A stretch of 64,000 nt of DNA from Tolypothrix sp. PCC 7712. Its GTDB lineage: Bacteria > Cyanobacteriota > Cyanobacteriia > Cyanobacteriales > Nostocaceae. Shown here in pieces: positions 9,117 to 16,763 of the stretch (position 1 is the stretch's first letter; each line of letters opens with the position of its first letter). The notes beneath the pieces are model-generated. The model saw nothing but the letters and a program-made list of their open reading frames with translations. It searched no databases and was not told the origin of the DNA. The stretch covers positions 7,503,390 to 7,567,389 of the forward strand of contig NZ_CP063785.1 of NCBI RefSeq assembly GCF_025860405.1, written 5' to 3'. The position numbers were made by a program, and so were the translations under genes.

Positions 9117-10612
9117 CCCCCTTCCAGCATTACTTGGTGCAGACGTTCCTCAGCTTCTCGGCATTGTACCAAAGCATCTTTAAAAGATGCGATCGCATCT
9201 TCTAAGGGAGGAATATCTGCTCCTATAGGCGGTAAGACATAACGCGAGATATTCAGTGTCCATCCTTCCTTTTCAATTTCCTCCAAGGAAACAACCCGTG
9301 CGCGATCCTCAACATCTGTAAATTCTTGATACCAACGCAGAATTTCTGAGGTGTGTTCTGACTCTAAAAAGTTTTGGGCACGTCCTTTACGGAACAGGGT
9401 TGAAGCATCGATAATTAATACCTTACCTGCTCGTGCTTTAGCTTTATGCTGACGCAGTACCAAGATACAAGCAGCTAAACCAGTGCCATAAAATAAGTTT
9501 GGTGCTAATCCAATCACTGCCTCAATCATGTCCATTTCCAGCAGGGTGCGTCTAATTTGCCCTTCTACCCCACCACGAAATAATGCACCTTGAGGTAACA
9601 CAACTGCCATCCTTCCATGTGGCTTTGCCATTGACTTGATCATGTGTTGTACCCAGGCAAAATCACCACTACTATCTGTAGGTAGACCTGCAAAAGCTCG
9701 TCCCCAGGGGTCAACCTCCCAAACTTCCCGTCCCCACTTTTCTAAAGAAAATGGCGGATTAGCAATTACCACATCAAATTCAGCTAAACTATGCGTATCT
9801 GGGTTGGTGAAGAAAGGTGTACGCAGTGTATCACCACGTTCAATGACAAAATCTTCCACTTCGTGAAGGAATAAATTCATGCGAGCAGTGGAAGCAGTTG
9901 TTAAATTCTTCTCTTGCCCATATAACTTGCCAAAGAATGTCCTTGCATCTCCACCTTTATTGCGTAAATGGGTGACAGCAGCAAGTAGCATTCCTCCTGT
10001 ACCACAAGCTGGATCGTAAACTGTTTCCCCTTCTTGGGGATCTAACATATCTACCATCAGATGTACTACACTACGTGGGGTGTAAAATTCCCCAGCTTTA
10101 TTCTTGGTAGTATCAGCAAACTTCTTGATCAAGTATTCATAGGCATCGCCCATGACATGGCTGTGGACACGCTTGTTGCTAAGGTTAAGAGCAGAGAAGT
10201 GTTCAATAAGGTCTTTTAGCAGTTGATCAGACAGCTTTTCCTTGTTTGTCCACTGAGCATCCCCAAATACACCGTATAGATGTTTCTGGTTGGCAACTTC
10301 AATATTACGTAGGGCATTTTGTAGAACAGTACCCACATTACTAGATGCCTCACGCACGTCTTGCCAGTGGCTACCTTCAGGAATTTGAAAGCGATGTTCG
10401 TCGGGAAAGTGTTCTCCGTATTCTTCAATCATTGTTTGACGTTCTTCGTCCCAGACATCGCAAATGCGCTTGAAGAACAGCAATGGCAGAATGTAACTCT
10501 TCCAGTCGGTGCGATCCACGGGACTTCCACGCAGAATATTCGCTGCTTCCCACAAATGAGATGACAACTCCGGCAAGGTGATGGAAGTTTCAAATAATGT
10601 TCCCTGGATCAT
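9104..10612 (-). CDS. hsdM: Type I DNA methyltransferase subunit, first copy
   Basis: 502 residues from the ATG at 10612 (MIQGTLFETS). An extension of 29 codons upstream is possible but has no HsdM character. The N-terminal domain (LWEAANILRG, YILPLLFFKRICDVWDEER) precedes an N6-adenine methyltransferase domain with VYDPACGTGGMLL and NPPF (VVIANPPFSLEKW), and a HsdM-like C-terminal tail. This is the first gene of the minus-strand operon; its 3' end overlaps the second hsdM by 13 bp. Standard type I loci have one hsdM, so this pair may form a heterodimer or one copy may have another partner. Confidence 0.92.
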   Translation of the reverse strand: MIQGTLFETSITLPELSSHLWEAANILRGSPVDRTDWKSYILPLLFFKRICDVWDEERQTMIEEYGEHFPDEHRFQIPEGSHWQDVREASSNVGTVLQNALRNIEVANQKHLYGVFGDAQWTNKEKLSDQLLKDLIEHFSALNLSNKRVHSHVMGDAYEYLIKKFADTTKNKAGEFYTPRSVVHLMVDMLDPQEGETVYDPACGTGGMLLAAVTHLRNKGGDARTFFGKLYGQEKNLTTASTARMNLFLHEVEDFVIERGDTLRTPFFTNPDTHSLAEFDVVIANPPFSLEKWGREVWEVDPWGRAFAGLPTDSSGDFAWVQHMIKSMAKPHGRMAVVLPQGALFRGGVEGQIRRTLLEMDMIEAVIGLAPNLFYGTGLAACILVLRQHKAKARAGKVLIIDASTLFRKGRAQNFLESEHTSEILRWYQEFTDVEDRARVVSLEEIEKEGWTLNISRYVLPPIGADIPPLEDAIASFKDALVQCREAEERLHQVMLEGGWLE

Positions 10613-11009
10613 GTTGCTCTGTACTAAAATGGGCAGGAGTTTCCTGGACTTAGTTTTATCAGCATAAACTCTTGCCAAGATTTTTCCTGGCGATAACAAC
10701 TTTAACTTGTTTTTACCTACGATAATCTGCTGTTTACTCTTACCACAACCATGCAGATTTGTGGATTTTGGTGATATTCAATAATTAAATAAATACTAAA
10801 AAAACGTTGCCACCTTGAAAGGTGTAGTACGCTAATTCCTATTTTGCCTTAAATTTTATTTAATTACTTAAGCTCATAGGTCAAATAATACGTGCCTGTG
10901 TCTAGAAGATGAAATCATTGCTAGAGTGTATCTACCCAAAGAATATGGTTCATGCGATCGCCACACCCAAAAGCAGCAATGATGTTTATTAAATAAAATT
11001 AGGTGAAAT
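10613..11009. other. Divergent intergenic region upstream of hsdM
   Basis: 397 AT-rich bases between hsdM (leftward) and the unknown gene at 11010 (rightward). A small stem-loop (CACCTTGAAAGGTG, about 10812-10825) and one HIP1-like GCGATCGC octamer (around 10955) are visible. Promoters for both directions should lie here, but I could not identify convincing boxes. Confidence 0.5.
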
Positions 11010-11957
11010 ATGAAGCAGCTATATGATGTAATTCTAGACGAAACTATCTATGAAATATTTGATAATAATGGTTGTTCGAGAGAAGTACCATTGAGAGAAT
11101 TTCTAGCACTATCATCTGCGAAAGTAGTTGCTGATGACAGATTATTGGGTATCAAACGTCAACACATACCTTTTAAATTAATTAATTTACCTGATAAAAC
11201 TCAAACTGCTGATTTTTGCCATTTAGCTAACGCTATCAGCAATATTGCTGTCTTTGATGTTGCCCCTGATAATGAAGACCAAGGTATTTGGATGCGCTGT
11301 GTTCAACTATATTGGCAAGCAAAAGCTATATTGTTGCCCAATAAGATATTTCGTCTAATTCCAGATCCAACTCAACCTGGGGGTTCAATTGAACAAATAT
11401 TACCACCAGAAGCTCTAAAAAATTTAAAACTAGAGACTGAAGCTGACAAAGCTATGTATGACCTGTTTAAAGCAGGAGAACCTGAAATTATTTCTTGGGC
11501 AGAAAGCAAAAATATTGAATATCCCTTTGCGAACTTTCAAGAACTATTTATTCGTATGCTCAAATCTAGATTTACAAGAAGTGTGCAAGAAGAAGCATTC
11601 CGAATAAAATCATATTGGACAAATCAGAGAAATAATAAACAACACTATCGTCGCTGGCTAAAATATCTTAGCAATCATGATCTAGGTCAAGATATTGAAC
11701 AAAAATACTACCAGATACTTATGGATATGAAGTGGGAAGGCTACCCACTGATAGCATTGAGATCTCAACAATCAAACATAAAATTTAAAAAACTTTGGCA
11801 AGTATACCTAAAAACACACAGAGCGTTAATAGAGATAATTGACACTAATCTCTACTGGCAGGGTAGTATCCCTTACCAAACTAAAAGTACAAACCAAAGA
11901 GTTGCTGTTCATGGAACTGTAACCCAATCAGGCTATTTTGAATGGGATTGGCAGTAA
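11010..11957 (+). CDS. Hypothetical protein, 315 residues
   Basis: I do not recognise this protein. It is probably soluble: no signal peptide or membrane segment is visible. The N-terminal part is mixed alpha/beta, the centre is helical and basic (RMLKSRFTRSVQEEAFRIKSYW, NNKQHYRRWLKYL), and the end is rich in Trp and Tyr (GSIPYQTKS, SGYFEWDWQ). The start ATG follows a weak GGTG. A rho-independent terminator follows it, so it is a single-gene unit between the restriction-modification operon and the serine recombinase, in island-type sequence. A role in mobile-element biology is possible but unsupported. Confidence 0.7.
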   Translation: MKQLYDVILDETIYEIFDNNGCSREVPLREFLALSSAKVVADDRLLGIKRQHIPFKLINLPDKTQTADFCHLANAISNIAVFDVAPDNEDQGIWMRCVQLYWQAKAILLPNKIFRLIPDPTQPGGSIEQILPPEALKNLKLETEADKAMYDLFKAGEPEIISWAESKNIEYPFANFQELFIRMLKSRFTRSVQEEAFRIKSYWTNQRNNKQHYRRWLKYLSNHDLGQDIEQKYYQILMDMKWEGYPLIALRSQQSNIKFKKLWQVYLKTHRALIEIIDTNLYWQGSIPYQTKSTNQRVAVHGTVTQSGYFEWDWQ

Positions 11958-12031
11958 CATGAAATATTCTTTCACAAGCCACTTAATAGTACTTAACTAA
12001 TTTAGCCAAAACTCCCACTCTTGTTATTACT

Positions 12032-12060
12032 CTGATATCAAAATATCAGGGTATTTTTTT
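12032..12060 (+). terminator. Rho-independent terminator
   Basis: Stem CTGATAT/ATATCAG with loop CAAA, followed by GGTA and seven T. It lies about 75 bp after the stop of the 11010-11957 gene and ends that transcript before the recombinase. Confidence 0.75.
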
Positions 12061-12173
12061 GTAGATAGGAATAACCAAGTACTTAGAGTGTAGGAATAAT
12101 TTTAATAAATTATGGATAAATTTGGATACTTTAATTGTTTAAAAATCAGATTTTATTGTTACGAAAACAGCTT

Positions 12174-12211
12174 TTTTGTGCATACCCAGTTGGTGCTGGA
12201 TATGCACAAAA
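12174..12211. promoter_or_regulatory. 16-bp inverted repeat ahead of the serine recombinase
   Basis: Arms 12174-12189 (TTTTGTGCATACCCAG) and 12196-12211 (CTGGATATGCACAAAA) pair with a single mismatch (a wobble pair in one RNA orientation) around a 6-bp centre. The right arm ends 47 bp before the recombinase start. It could be an operator, a recombination site or the end of a mobile element. No run of T follows, which argues against a terminator. Confidence 0.6.
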
Positions 12212-12258
12212 TTCGTATTATTCTTATAAATAAGAACTAAAATATTGAGGCTAAAGTA

Positions 12259-13794
12259 ATGCAAAAAACAAGAATTGTAGGCTATGCCAGAGTATCATCC
12301 CGCGAACAAGCTGTTGATTCTCAAGCTCTAGAACAACAAATAGCAAGACTAAGATCCGCTGGAGCCACTGAAATTTTTCAAGATATTCAATCAGGTAGTA
12401 ATGATGATAGAAAGTCTCTAAAAAAACTGATGGATTTAGTCCGTGCAAAAGAACTTGACGAAGTGATTATTACCCGTATAGATAGGTTGGCAAGGTCATT
12501 ACCCAAACTACGCGAGTGTATAGATATCTATCAACAAGCACGAGTAAATCTTAAAATCTTAGACCAGCAAATAGATTTGAATACTTCCCAAGGGAAGTTA
12601 ATGGTCAATGTTTTAGGTTCTCTTGCTGAATGGGAAACAGATCTTTTATCAGAACGTATTAGACATGGTAAAGAATACCGTCGAAGTAAACAAGCAGCCA
12701 GCGAATCTTTTCCTTGGGGCTATCAAGTAGTTGATGGTAGATATCAGCTAAATAACCGCTTATTTCTTTGCCTTATATCAGACAGACCTGCTAATTATTT
12801 AGAGCTTTACCATGAAGATGAATTAACTAAGCTTTCGAGCTTAACTATTAAACAAATAGCTAGAGATTGTATTGACATTTTTCTAGAAAAGAAAGGACTA
12901 AGCCGTGCTTTAAAAGCCATATTCAATAAGTATGGCATTAGCAAAAGAAATTCTAAGAGAAATAGTCACGACAGTATATTACATTGGACAATTGCTGGCT
13001 TTACAAATTGGTTGACTAACCCTGTTTTATGTGGACATACTGCTTATTTTCAACGTATTACTATTAGTAAAGGTAAAAGAAAAAAAAATAAGCCAGAAAA
13101 TTGGCAGATTATTCATGACACTCATCCAGAGCATAGACTCATTACTAATGAAGAATTAGCAGAAATTAAACAAATTCTAGACTTCAACTCTAAAACTGGA
13201 GGTTTTGGCTTTAACCAAAATTTAGATAGCCCTATTGTTTATCGAAAATATACCTATCAGACAGGCTTAGTCTTTTGTGCAGAATGTGGATCAAAGTGTA
13301 TTACTAAAAGCGGTAAATCAAAAGAACAAGGAAAATATTACTATTTTGCTTGTAGATATGCGGGTATGGGTTGCTCAAATAAGAAATCTACCCGCAAACA
13401 AAATATTGAAGATGCTCTCATTAATACGTTAGTGCAGCGTTCATATATGCTAGCAAATGAGTCACTAGATAAGCAACCAAGCATAGAACAAGAAAAGTCA
13501 GAAAATTTAAAGTTGTTGGAATCTCGTTTAGAAGCTTTAGAGCAAATTCCTGGTTTTGATCCTGATATTGAGAAAGTAAAAGATAAAGTTCGTCAACAGA
13601 TAGCAGAAGAAATTAACCCCTTCATATCTGATGTAGTAACCCAAAGAACAACTGAGGAAATAATTATTGCTGGGAATAATTTAGCAATATGGCACACACT
13701 GTCACCAGACAATAAAGTGAAAATCTATCATCAAATTGTCCAGAAGATACTTATCTACAATGGACAGATTGAATCAGTAACCTTGAAAATTTAG
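12259..13794 (+). CDS. Large serine recombinase, XisF-like
   Basis: 511 residues. The N-terminal resolvase domain (about 1-150) starts RIVGYARVSSREQAVDSQ with the catalytic Ser in the RVSS motif, followed by ITRIDRLARSLPKLR and LGSLAEWETDLLSERI. A recombinase domain follows, then a Cys zinc ribbon (FCAECGSKC ... CRYAGMGC) and a coiled-coil tail (LLESRLEALEQI). Length and architecture match XisF, which excises the fdxN element during heterocyst differentiation in Anabaena, but it could equally move a phage or integrative element. It was probably transferred with the island. The next gene begins about 20 bp downstream. Confidence 0.85.
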   Translation: MQKTRIVGYARVSSREQAVDSQALEQQIARLRSAGATEIFQDIQSGSNDDRKSLKKLMDLVRAKELDEVIITRIDRLARSLPKLRECIDIYQQARVNLKILDQQIDLNTSQGKLMVNVLGSLAEWETDLLSERIRHGKEYRRSKQAASESFPWGYQVVDGRYQLNNRLFLCLISDRPANYLELYHEDELTKLSSLTIKQIARDCIDIFLEKKGLSRALKAIFNKYGISKRNSKRNSHDSILHWTIAGFTNWLTNPVLCGHTAYFQRITISKGKRKKNKPENWQIIHDTHPEHRLITNEELAEIKQILDFNSKTGGFGFNQNLDSPIVYRKYTYQTGLVFCAECGSKCITKSGKSKEQGKYYYFACRYAGMGCSNKKSTRKQNIEDALINTLVQRSYMLANESLDKQPSIEQEKSENLKLLESRLEALEQIPGFDPDIEKVKDKVRQQIAEEINPFISDVVTQRTTEEIIIAGNNLAIWHTLSPDNKVKIYHQIVQKILIYNGQIESVTLKI

Positions 13795-13812
13795 TAACCA
13801 TTGGAGATATAT

Positions 13813-14172
13813 ATGAAGATTAAGGATGAGTTTTTGTTAAATAAGCTTAGATGTGAGCTAGCAATGCAGCAAGCATTACAGGAATGGCAAGTAAAACCAC
13901 AAATTTATGGTATGGAATGCCCCAAATGCAAATCTAATCAGATTTGGAGATGTGGAATCAGTGAAGGGGTACAAAGATATCAATGTAAGAATTGCCAACG
14001 ACGCTTTCAAAACAGACTACAACTTGTATGTGATTGTTTAATTCCAGGCAAACAAGTAAAGTGTCAAGATTGTCCTCAATTTAAGGAGTTTTTAGAGATT
14101 GTTAAACAAAAGGTAGACACCTTAATTGATCTAAGTGAAATCGATTTAGAAAAGCTTGAATCCGAGGCATGA
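13813..14172 (+). CDS. Zinc-ribbon protein linked to the serine recombinase
   Basis: 119 residues from the ATG at 13813, preceded by GGAG at 13803-13806; a TTG at 13801 would leave no ribosome site. Residues about 35-70 form a CxxC...CxxC ribbon (CPKCKSNQIWRCG, RYQCKNCQRRF) like the N-terminal zinc finger of IS1 InsA and related transposase DNA-binding modules. A second Cys cluster follows (CDCLIPGKQVKCQDC), then an acidic helical tail. It sits 18 bp after the recombinase stop and is probably co-transcribed. It could be a recombination directionality or accessory DNA-binding factor; that is inference. Confidence 0.7.
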   Translation: MKIKDEFLLNKLRCELAMQQALQEWQVKPQIYGMECPKCKSNQIWRCGISEGVQRYQCKNCQRRFQNRLQLVCDCLIPGKQVKCQDCPQFKEFLEIVKQKVDTLIDLSEIDLEKLESEA

Positions 14173-14193
14173 ATATTCACTAGTGTATGTTTA

Positions 14194-14372
14194 GCAGCGT
14201 CATCAGATAGTAATGAGATACTCAAGTCTTGCGATCGCATCATCCAAGCTTCTGAGCAGCAACTGAGCGATGTGCTTGTGAGATGCTCAAGAGTTGATTG
14301 TGCTATGTTTGGCAACGTTATCAGATTAGCTATCAGATACTCCAGTCTTGTGATCGCATCATCTCAGCTTCT
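14194..14372. repeat. Imperfect 60-bp direct repeat between convergent genes
   Basis: Copies at 14194-14253 and 14312-14372 share the order GCARCGTYATCAGAT, GATACTC(A/C)AGTCTTG, then ATCGCATCATC and CAGCTTCT-like ends, about 118 bp apart. The second copy runs into the 3' end of the minus-strand gene at 14364. The region lies between the recombinase/zinc-ribbon unit and the GTPase cluster, so it may be a duplicated junction or attachment remnant. Confidence 0.65.
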
Positions 14373-14738
14373 AACAAGTTTCTTGTAGTATTCTATGTAT
14401 TCTTCGTCATCTTCCATTAGTTGAGCTATCTGCTGGCGGTACAGTAGACATACAATTAGATAAAAATCGTTCAGTTCTTGTTCTTCTAAATCCTTTATAA
14501 ACATGAGAAATTCAGGCAATTGATCTATCTCAGGTAATGCATTTGCATAAAGCTCTTTTCCGTAATTTAGCAATGAAGAAAAATCTATATTACCTCTTCC
14601 AGTAGAATTGCTTTCATACTTACGAAGACCTTTAGTTAACTGTTTCCAATTTTCCATGCTGTATAAAGTGCCTCTAGCATGAAGCTTTGCCAACACACGT
14701 AAACCTATTTTGTATTCTTTATTTAAGCTACCTACCAC
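14364..14738 (-). CDS. Small helical protein at the end of the GTPase cluster
   Basis: 124 residues from a GTG at 14738, 17 bp after the stop of the membrane-protein gene. No domain recognised. It is almost wholly helical and acidic toward the C-terminus (LEEQELNDFYLIVCLLYRQQ, EDDEEYIEYYKKL). The Shine-Dalgarno is poor, so translation may be coupled to the gene upstream. As the last gene of a four-gene minus-strand cluster with two GTPases, it may be a regulatory or adaptor subunit, but no motif supports a specific role. Confidence 0.65.
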   Translation of the reverse strand: MVGSLNKEYKIGLRVLAKLHARGTLYSMENWKQLTKGLRKYESNSTGRGNIDFSSLLNYGKELYANALPEIDQLPEFLMFIKDLEEQELNDFYLIVCLLYRQQIAQLMEDDEEYIEYYKKLVRS

Positions 14739-14755
14739 GCCAGTTATTAAAACAA

Positions 14756-15742
14756 TTAGCTGTAGTCTTGAAGGTTTGCTTTTGCAGTCTTCTTGATCGG
14801 AACGCTCATCATCAAACTCTGCTCCTGGTGTTGGCTTGGAGGTGTTCTCACAGGATTCTCTGCCTGTTTCTGCTCTTTCTGTTCGCTTTTTTCTGTCTGT
14901 TTCTGCTCTTTCTGTGGGTGTTGGGGGTTGAACAAAGGATTCTCCCTCTGGCTTTGACCTATTAACAGCACTGCTAATATTACTGCCACCAGAAATAACA
15001 TTACCAAAATTAATTTCTTCCTTCTCCAGGATTCCTCTGGAGGAGGAGACTTTTTTTCTCGCTCATACGCCTCCCAAGCTTCATTCTTCAATTTCCCGGA
15101 CAAACCTCGCCAAACTTTTGCTTCTCGAAAAACTTCTTTAGTAACAAAGTCACTTACCACAATAAGAACACCTTCTTCTTGGAGTAAACTCTGACTTGTC
15201 AACTCCTTTATAAGATCAGCTTTCAACTCTTCATTATTTGTACCTATCTTGTCAATATGATCATCACTCTTACCATTCACAAGTAGCAAACTTTCATCTT
15301 TTTCAAGCTGTTCAAGTCTGCTAATGTTTATATAAAAACCATGTTCATTTTCGGGAGTTGCAGTTATGACTGAGGAAATCTCATTCTGCAACCTGTCATC
15401 CAAAGCACGAATTATCAATTTGCGTATGACGTTCTCCTCTCTTGAAAGAGACTTACTGCTACTCAACCAAGCTACAGAATGATAAATTGCTCCGCCAGGA
15501 GCATCCCATTCTGCTTTGATACCAGTTAATAGAAGTAGTAGTTGTTCCTTAGATCTCACAACTATGATAGAAGGTTGTTCGCAATCATAAAAATGTGTTA
15601 TGTAAAAAACTGATTTATTATTTCCATAAATAACTGGACGTAAAGGATGCAATATAGAGGGTTCATCTGTCTTTTGATTATTTTTGACCCAAGTATATTC
15701 CTGTGACCATTTTTCGCCTCTACTTTGTACAAAGATATCCAT
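14756..15742 (-). CDS. Single-pass membrane protein of the GTPase cluster
   Basis: 328 residues. About 240 residues of mixed alpha/beta sequence (SVFYITHFYDCEQPSIIVVRSKEQ, GVLIVVSDFV) precede a basic stretch (SWRRKKL) and one hydrophobic segment (ILVMLFLVAVILAVLLIG, about residues 246-263), then a low-complexity Gln/Lys/Glu/Pro tail with repeated KEQKQTEKSEQ. Arg/Lys before the helix suggests the large N-domain is cytoplasmic. It lies 10 bp after the short GTPase gene, so it probably anchors or receives the GTPase signal at the membrane. The N-domain family is unknown to me. Confidence 0.75.
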   Translation of the reverse strand: MDIFVQSRGEKWSQEYTWVKNNQKTDEPSILHPLRPVIYGNNKSVFYITHFYDCEQPSIIVVRSKEQLLLLLTGIKAEWDAPGGAIYHSVAWLSSSKSLSREENVIRKLIIRALDDRLQNEISSVITATPENEHGFYINISRLEQLEKDESLLLVNGKSDDHIDKIGTNNEELKADLIKELTSQSLLQEEGVLIVVSDFVTKEVFREAKVWRGLSGKLKNEAWEAYEREKKSPPPEESWRRKKLILVMLFLVAVILAVLLIGQSQRENPLFNPQHPQKEQKQTEKSEQKEQKQAENPVRTPPSQHQEQSLMMSVPIKKTAKANLQDYS

Positions 15743-15752
15743 AAATTTAGGT

Positions 15753-16763
15753 TTAACTATTTAGTAAGCTTCCCCCGCTAACAATTCTAAAAGCGCCTTC
15801 CTGCTTGCAACTTTGAGAGAATTGTGCCAATCCTGACTTCATCAATATGATCTGTTTCGTCAGATTTTCTTTTTCTTGTCTTGCCCCTGAGGGAGGGCAT
15901 AAGCCACCTTCTTCAATTTTTTGGTTAATCTCATTAAATCGAACAAGATTTTCTTTATTGATACGAGCCAGTGCAAAGCGAGCTATATACCTGAGTAATT
16001 GATCTCCATCCTGTGGTTTATATTCGCCTTTAGTATTAACGTATGTCGGTCGGATTCCTTTATTAGGATCTTTTTTAAAGCCAGTAAATACTGCCCCCCC
16101 AATTGTTTGAACTGGTGCTATAACAACACAATTCTTTCTTAAATCAGGTTCTGCACTGAGATATTGAAGTAGATTTTCATATACATCTTCTACTTTCCTT
16201 CTGAGTTCTTCACCTCTTTGTTCTTGAATATATTTTTCACACTTAACAGGTGATAAGATAACCAATCTGGGGGTATTTCTATTCATCTCTGACCTGAAAA
16301 TATTTTCAATGCCCTCAGGATTATTCCATTCATCGATCAACTTAGCCCACTCACCTTCACTTTCCATCAGAGATGGTGAGTCAATAGGAATAATGACAGC
16401 AACACATGTATTTAACCACTCTCGTACCGTTGCTGCATCAGAAGTACTCGAATCCATTAGTCTACCACCTTGGTAATCCAAAAATTCCAATTGAAAAAGC
16501 ATTTGCTCATTCGAGTACATTTGAAATAAAAAGGTACGTAATACATTCGTGGGTGCAATTGCATCACCAAAAATATATTCAGTTGCACATTTCAAGTTAT
16601 CTTCTGCTTTACTCAGAAGTTGAGATGTTAGATCATTTCCAGGTTTTATTTGGAATTGATAATTTCCAGCAAGCTCTTTTTGAGTTGCTCTGTACATAGA
16701 AGCTAAAAGACTTGTCTTACCAACTCGTTGATAACCAAGCATTAAAACTCTAAAAGTAGTCAT
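15753..16763 (-). CDS. Short P-loop GTPase resembling conflict-system 'double GTPases'
   Basis: 336 residues. G1/Walker A is LGYQRVGKTSLLASMY near residue 9; the switch II aspartate is in LEFLDYQGGRL; a LVILSPVKCEKY strand takes the place of the canonical NKxD motif. The fold and the DYxGG motif resemble the TRAFAC-type GTPases described as DO-GTPases in predicted bacterial conflict systems (family assignment inferred, not searched). Its start overlaps the dynamin-like gene stop by 4 bp, so the two are translationally coupled and likely form a pair. Confidence 0.75.
   Translation of the reverse strand: MTTFRVLMLGYQRVGKTSLLASMYRATQKELAGNYQFQIKPGNDLTSQLLSKAEDNLKCATEYIFGDAIAPTNVLRTFLFQMYSNEQMLFQLEFLDYQGGRLMDSSTSDAATVREWLNTCVAVIIPIDSPSLMESEGEWAKLIDEWNNPEGIENIFRSEMNRNTPRLVILSPVKCEKYIQEQRGEELRRKVEDVYENLLQYLSAEPDLRKNCVVIAPVQTIGGAVFTGFKKDPNKGIRPTYVNTKGEYKPQDGDQLLRYIARFALARINKENLVRFNEINQKIEEGGLCPPSGARQEKENLTKQIILMKSGLAQFSQSCKQEGAFRIVSGGSLLNS

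Noticed and set aside
12000..14200. xisH/xisI accessory genes near the XisF-like recombinase
   Set aside because: The only small neighbour is a zinc-ribbon protein, which does not resemble XisH or XisI as I know them.
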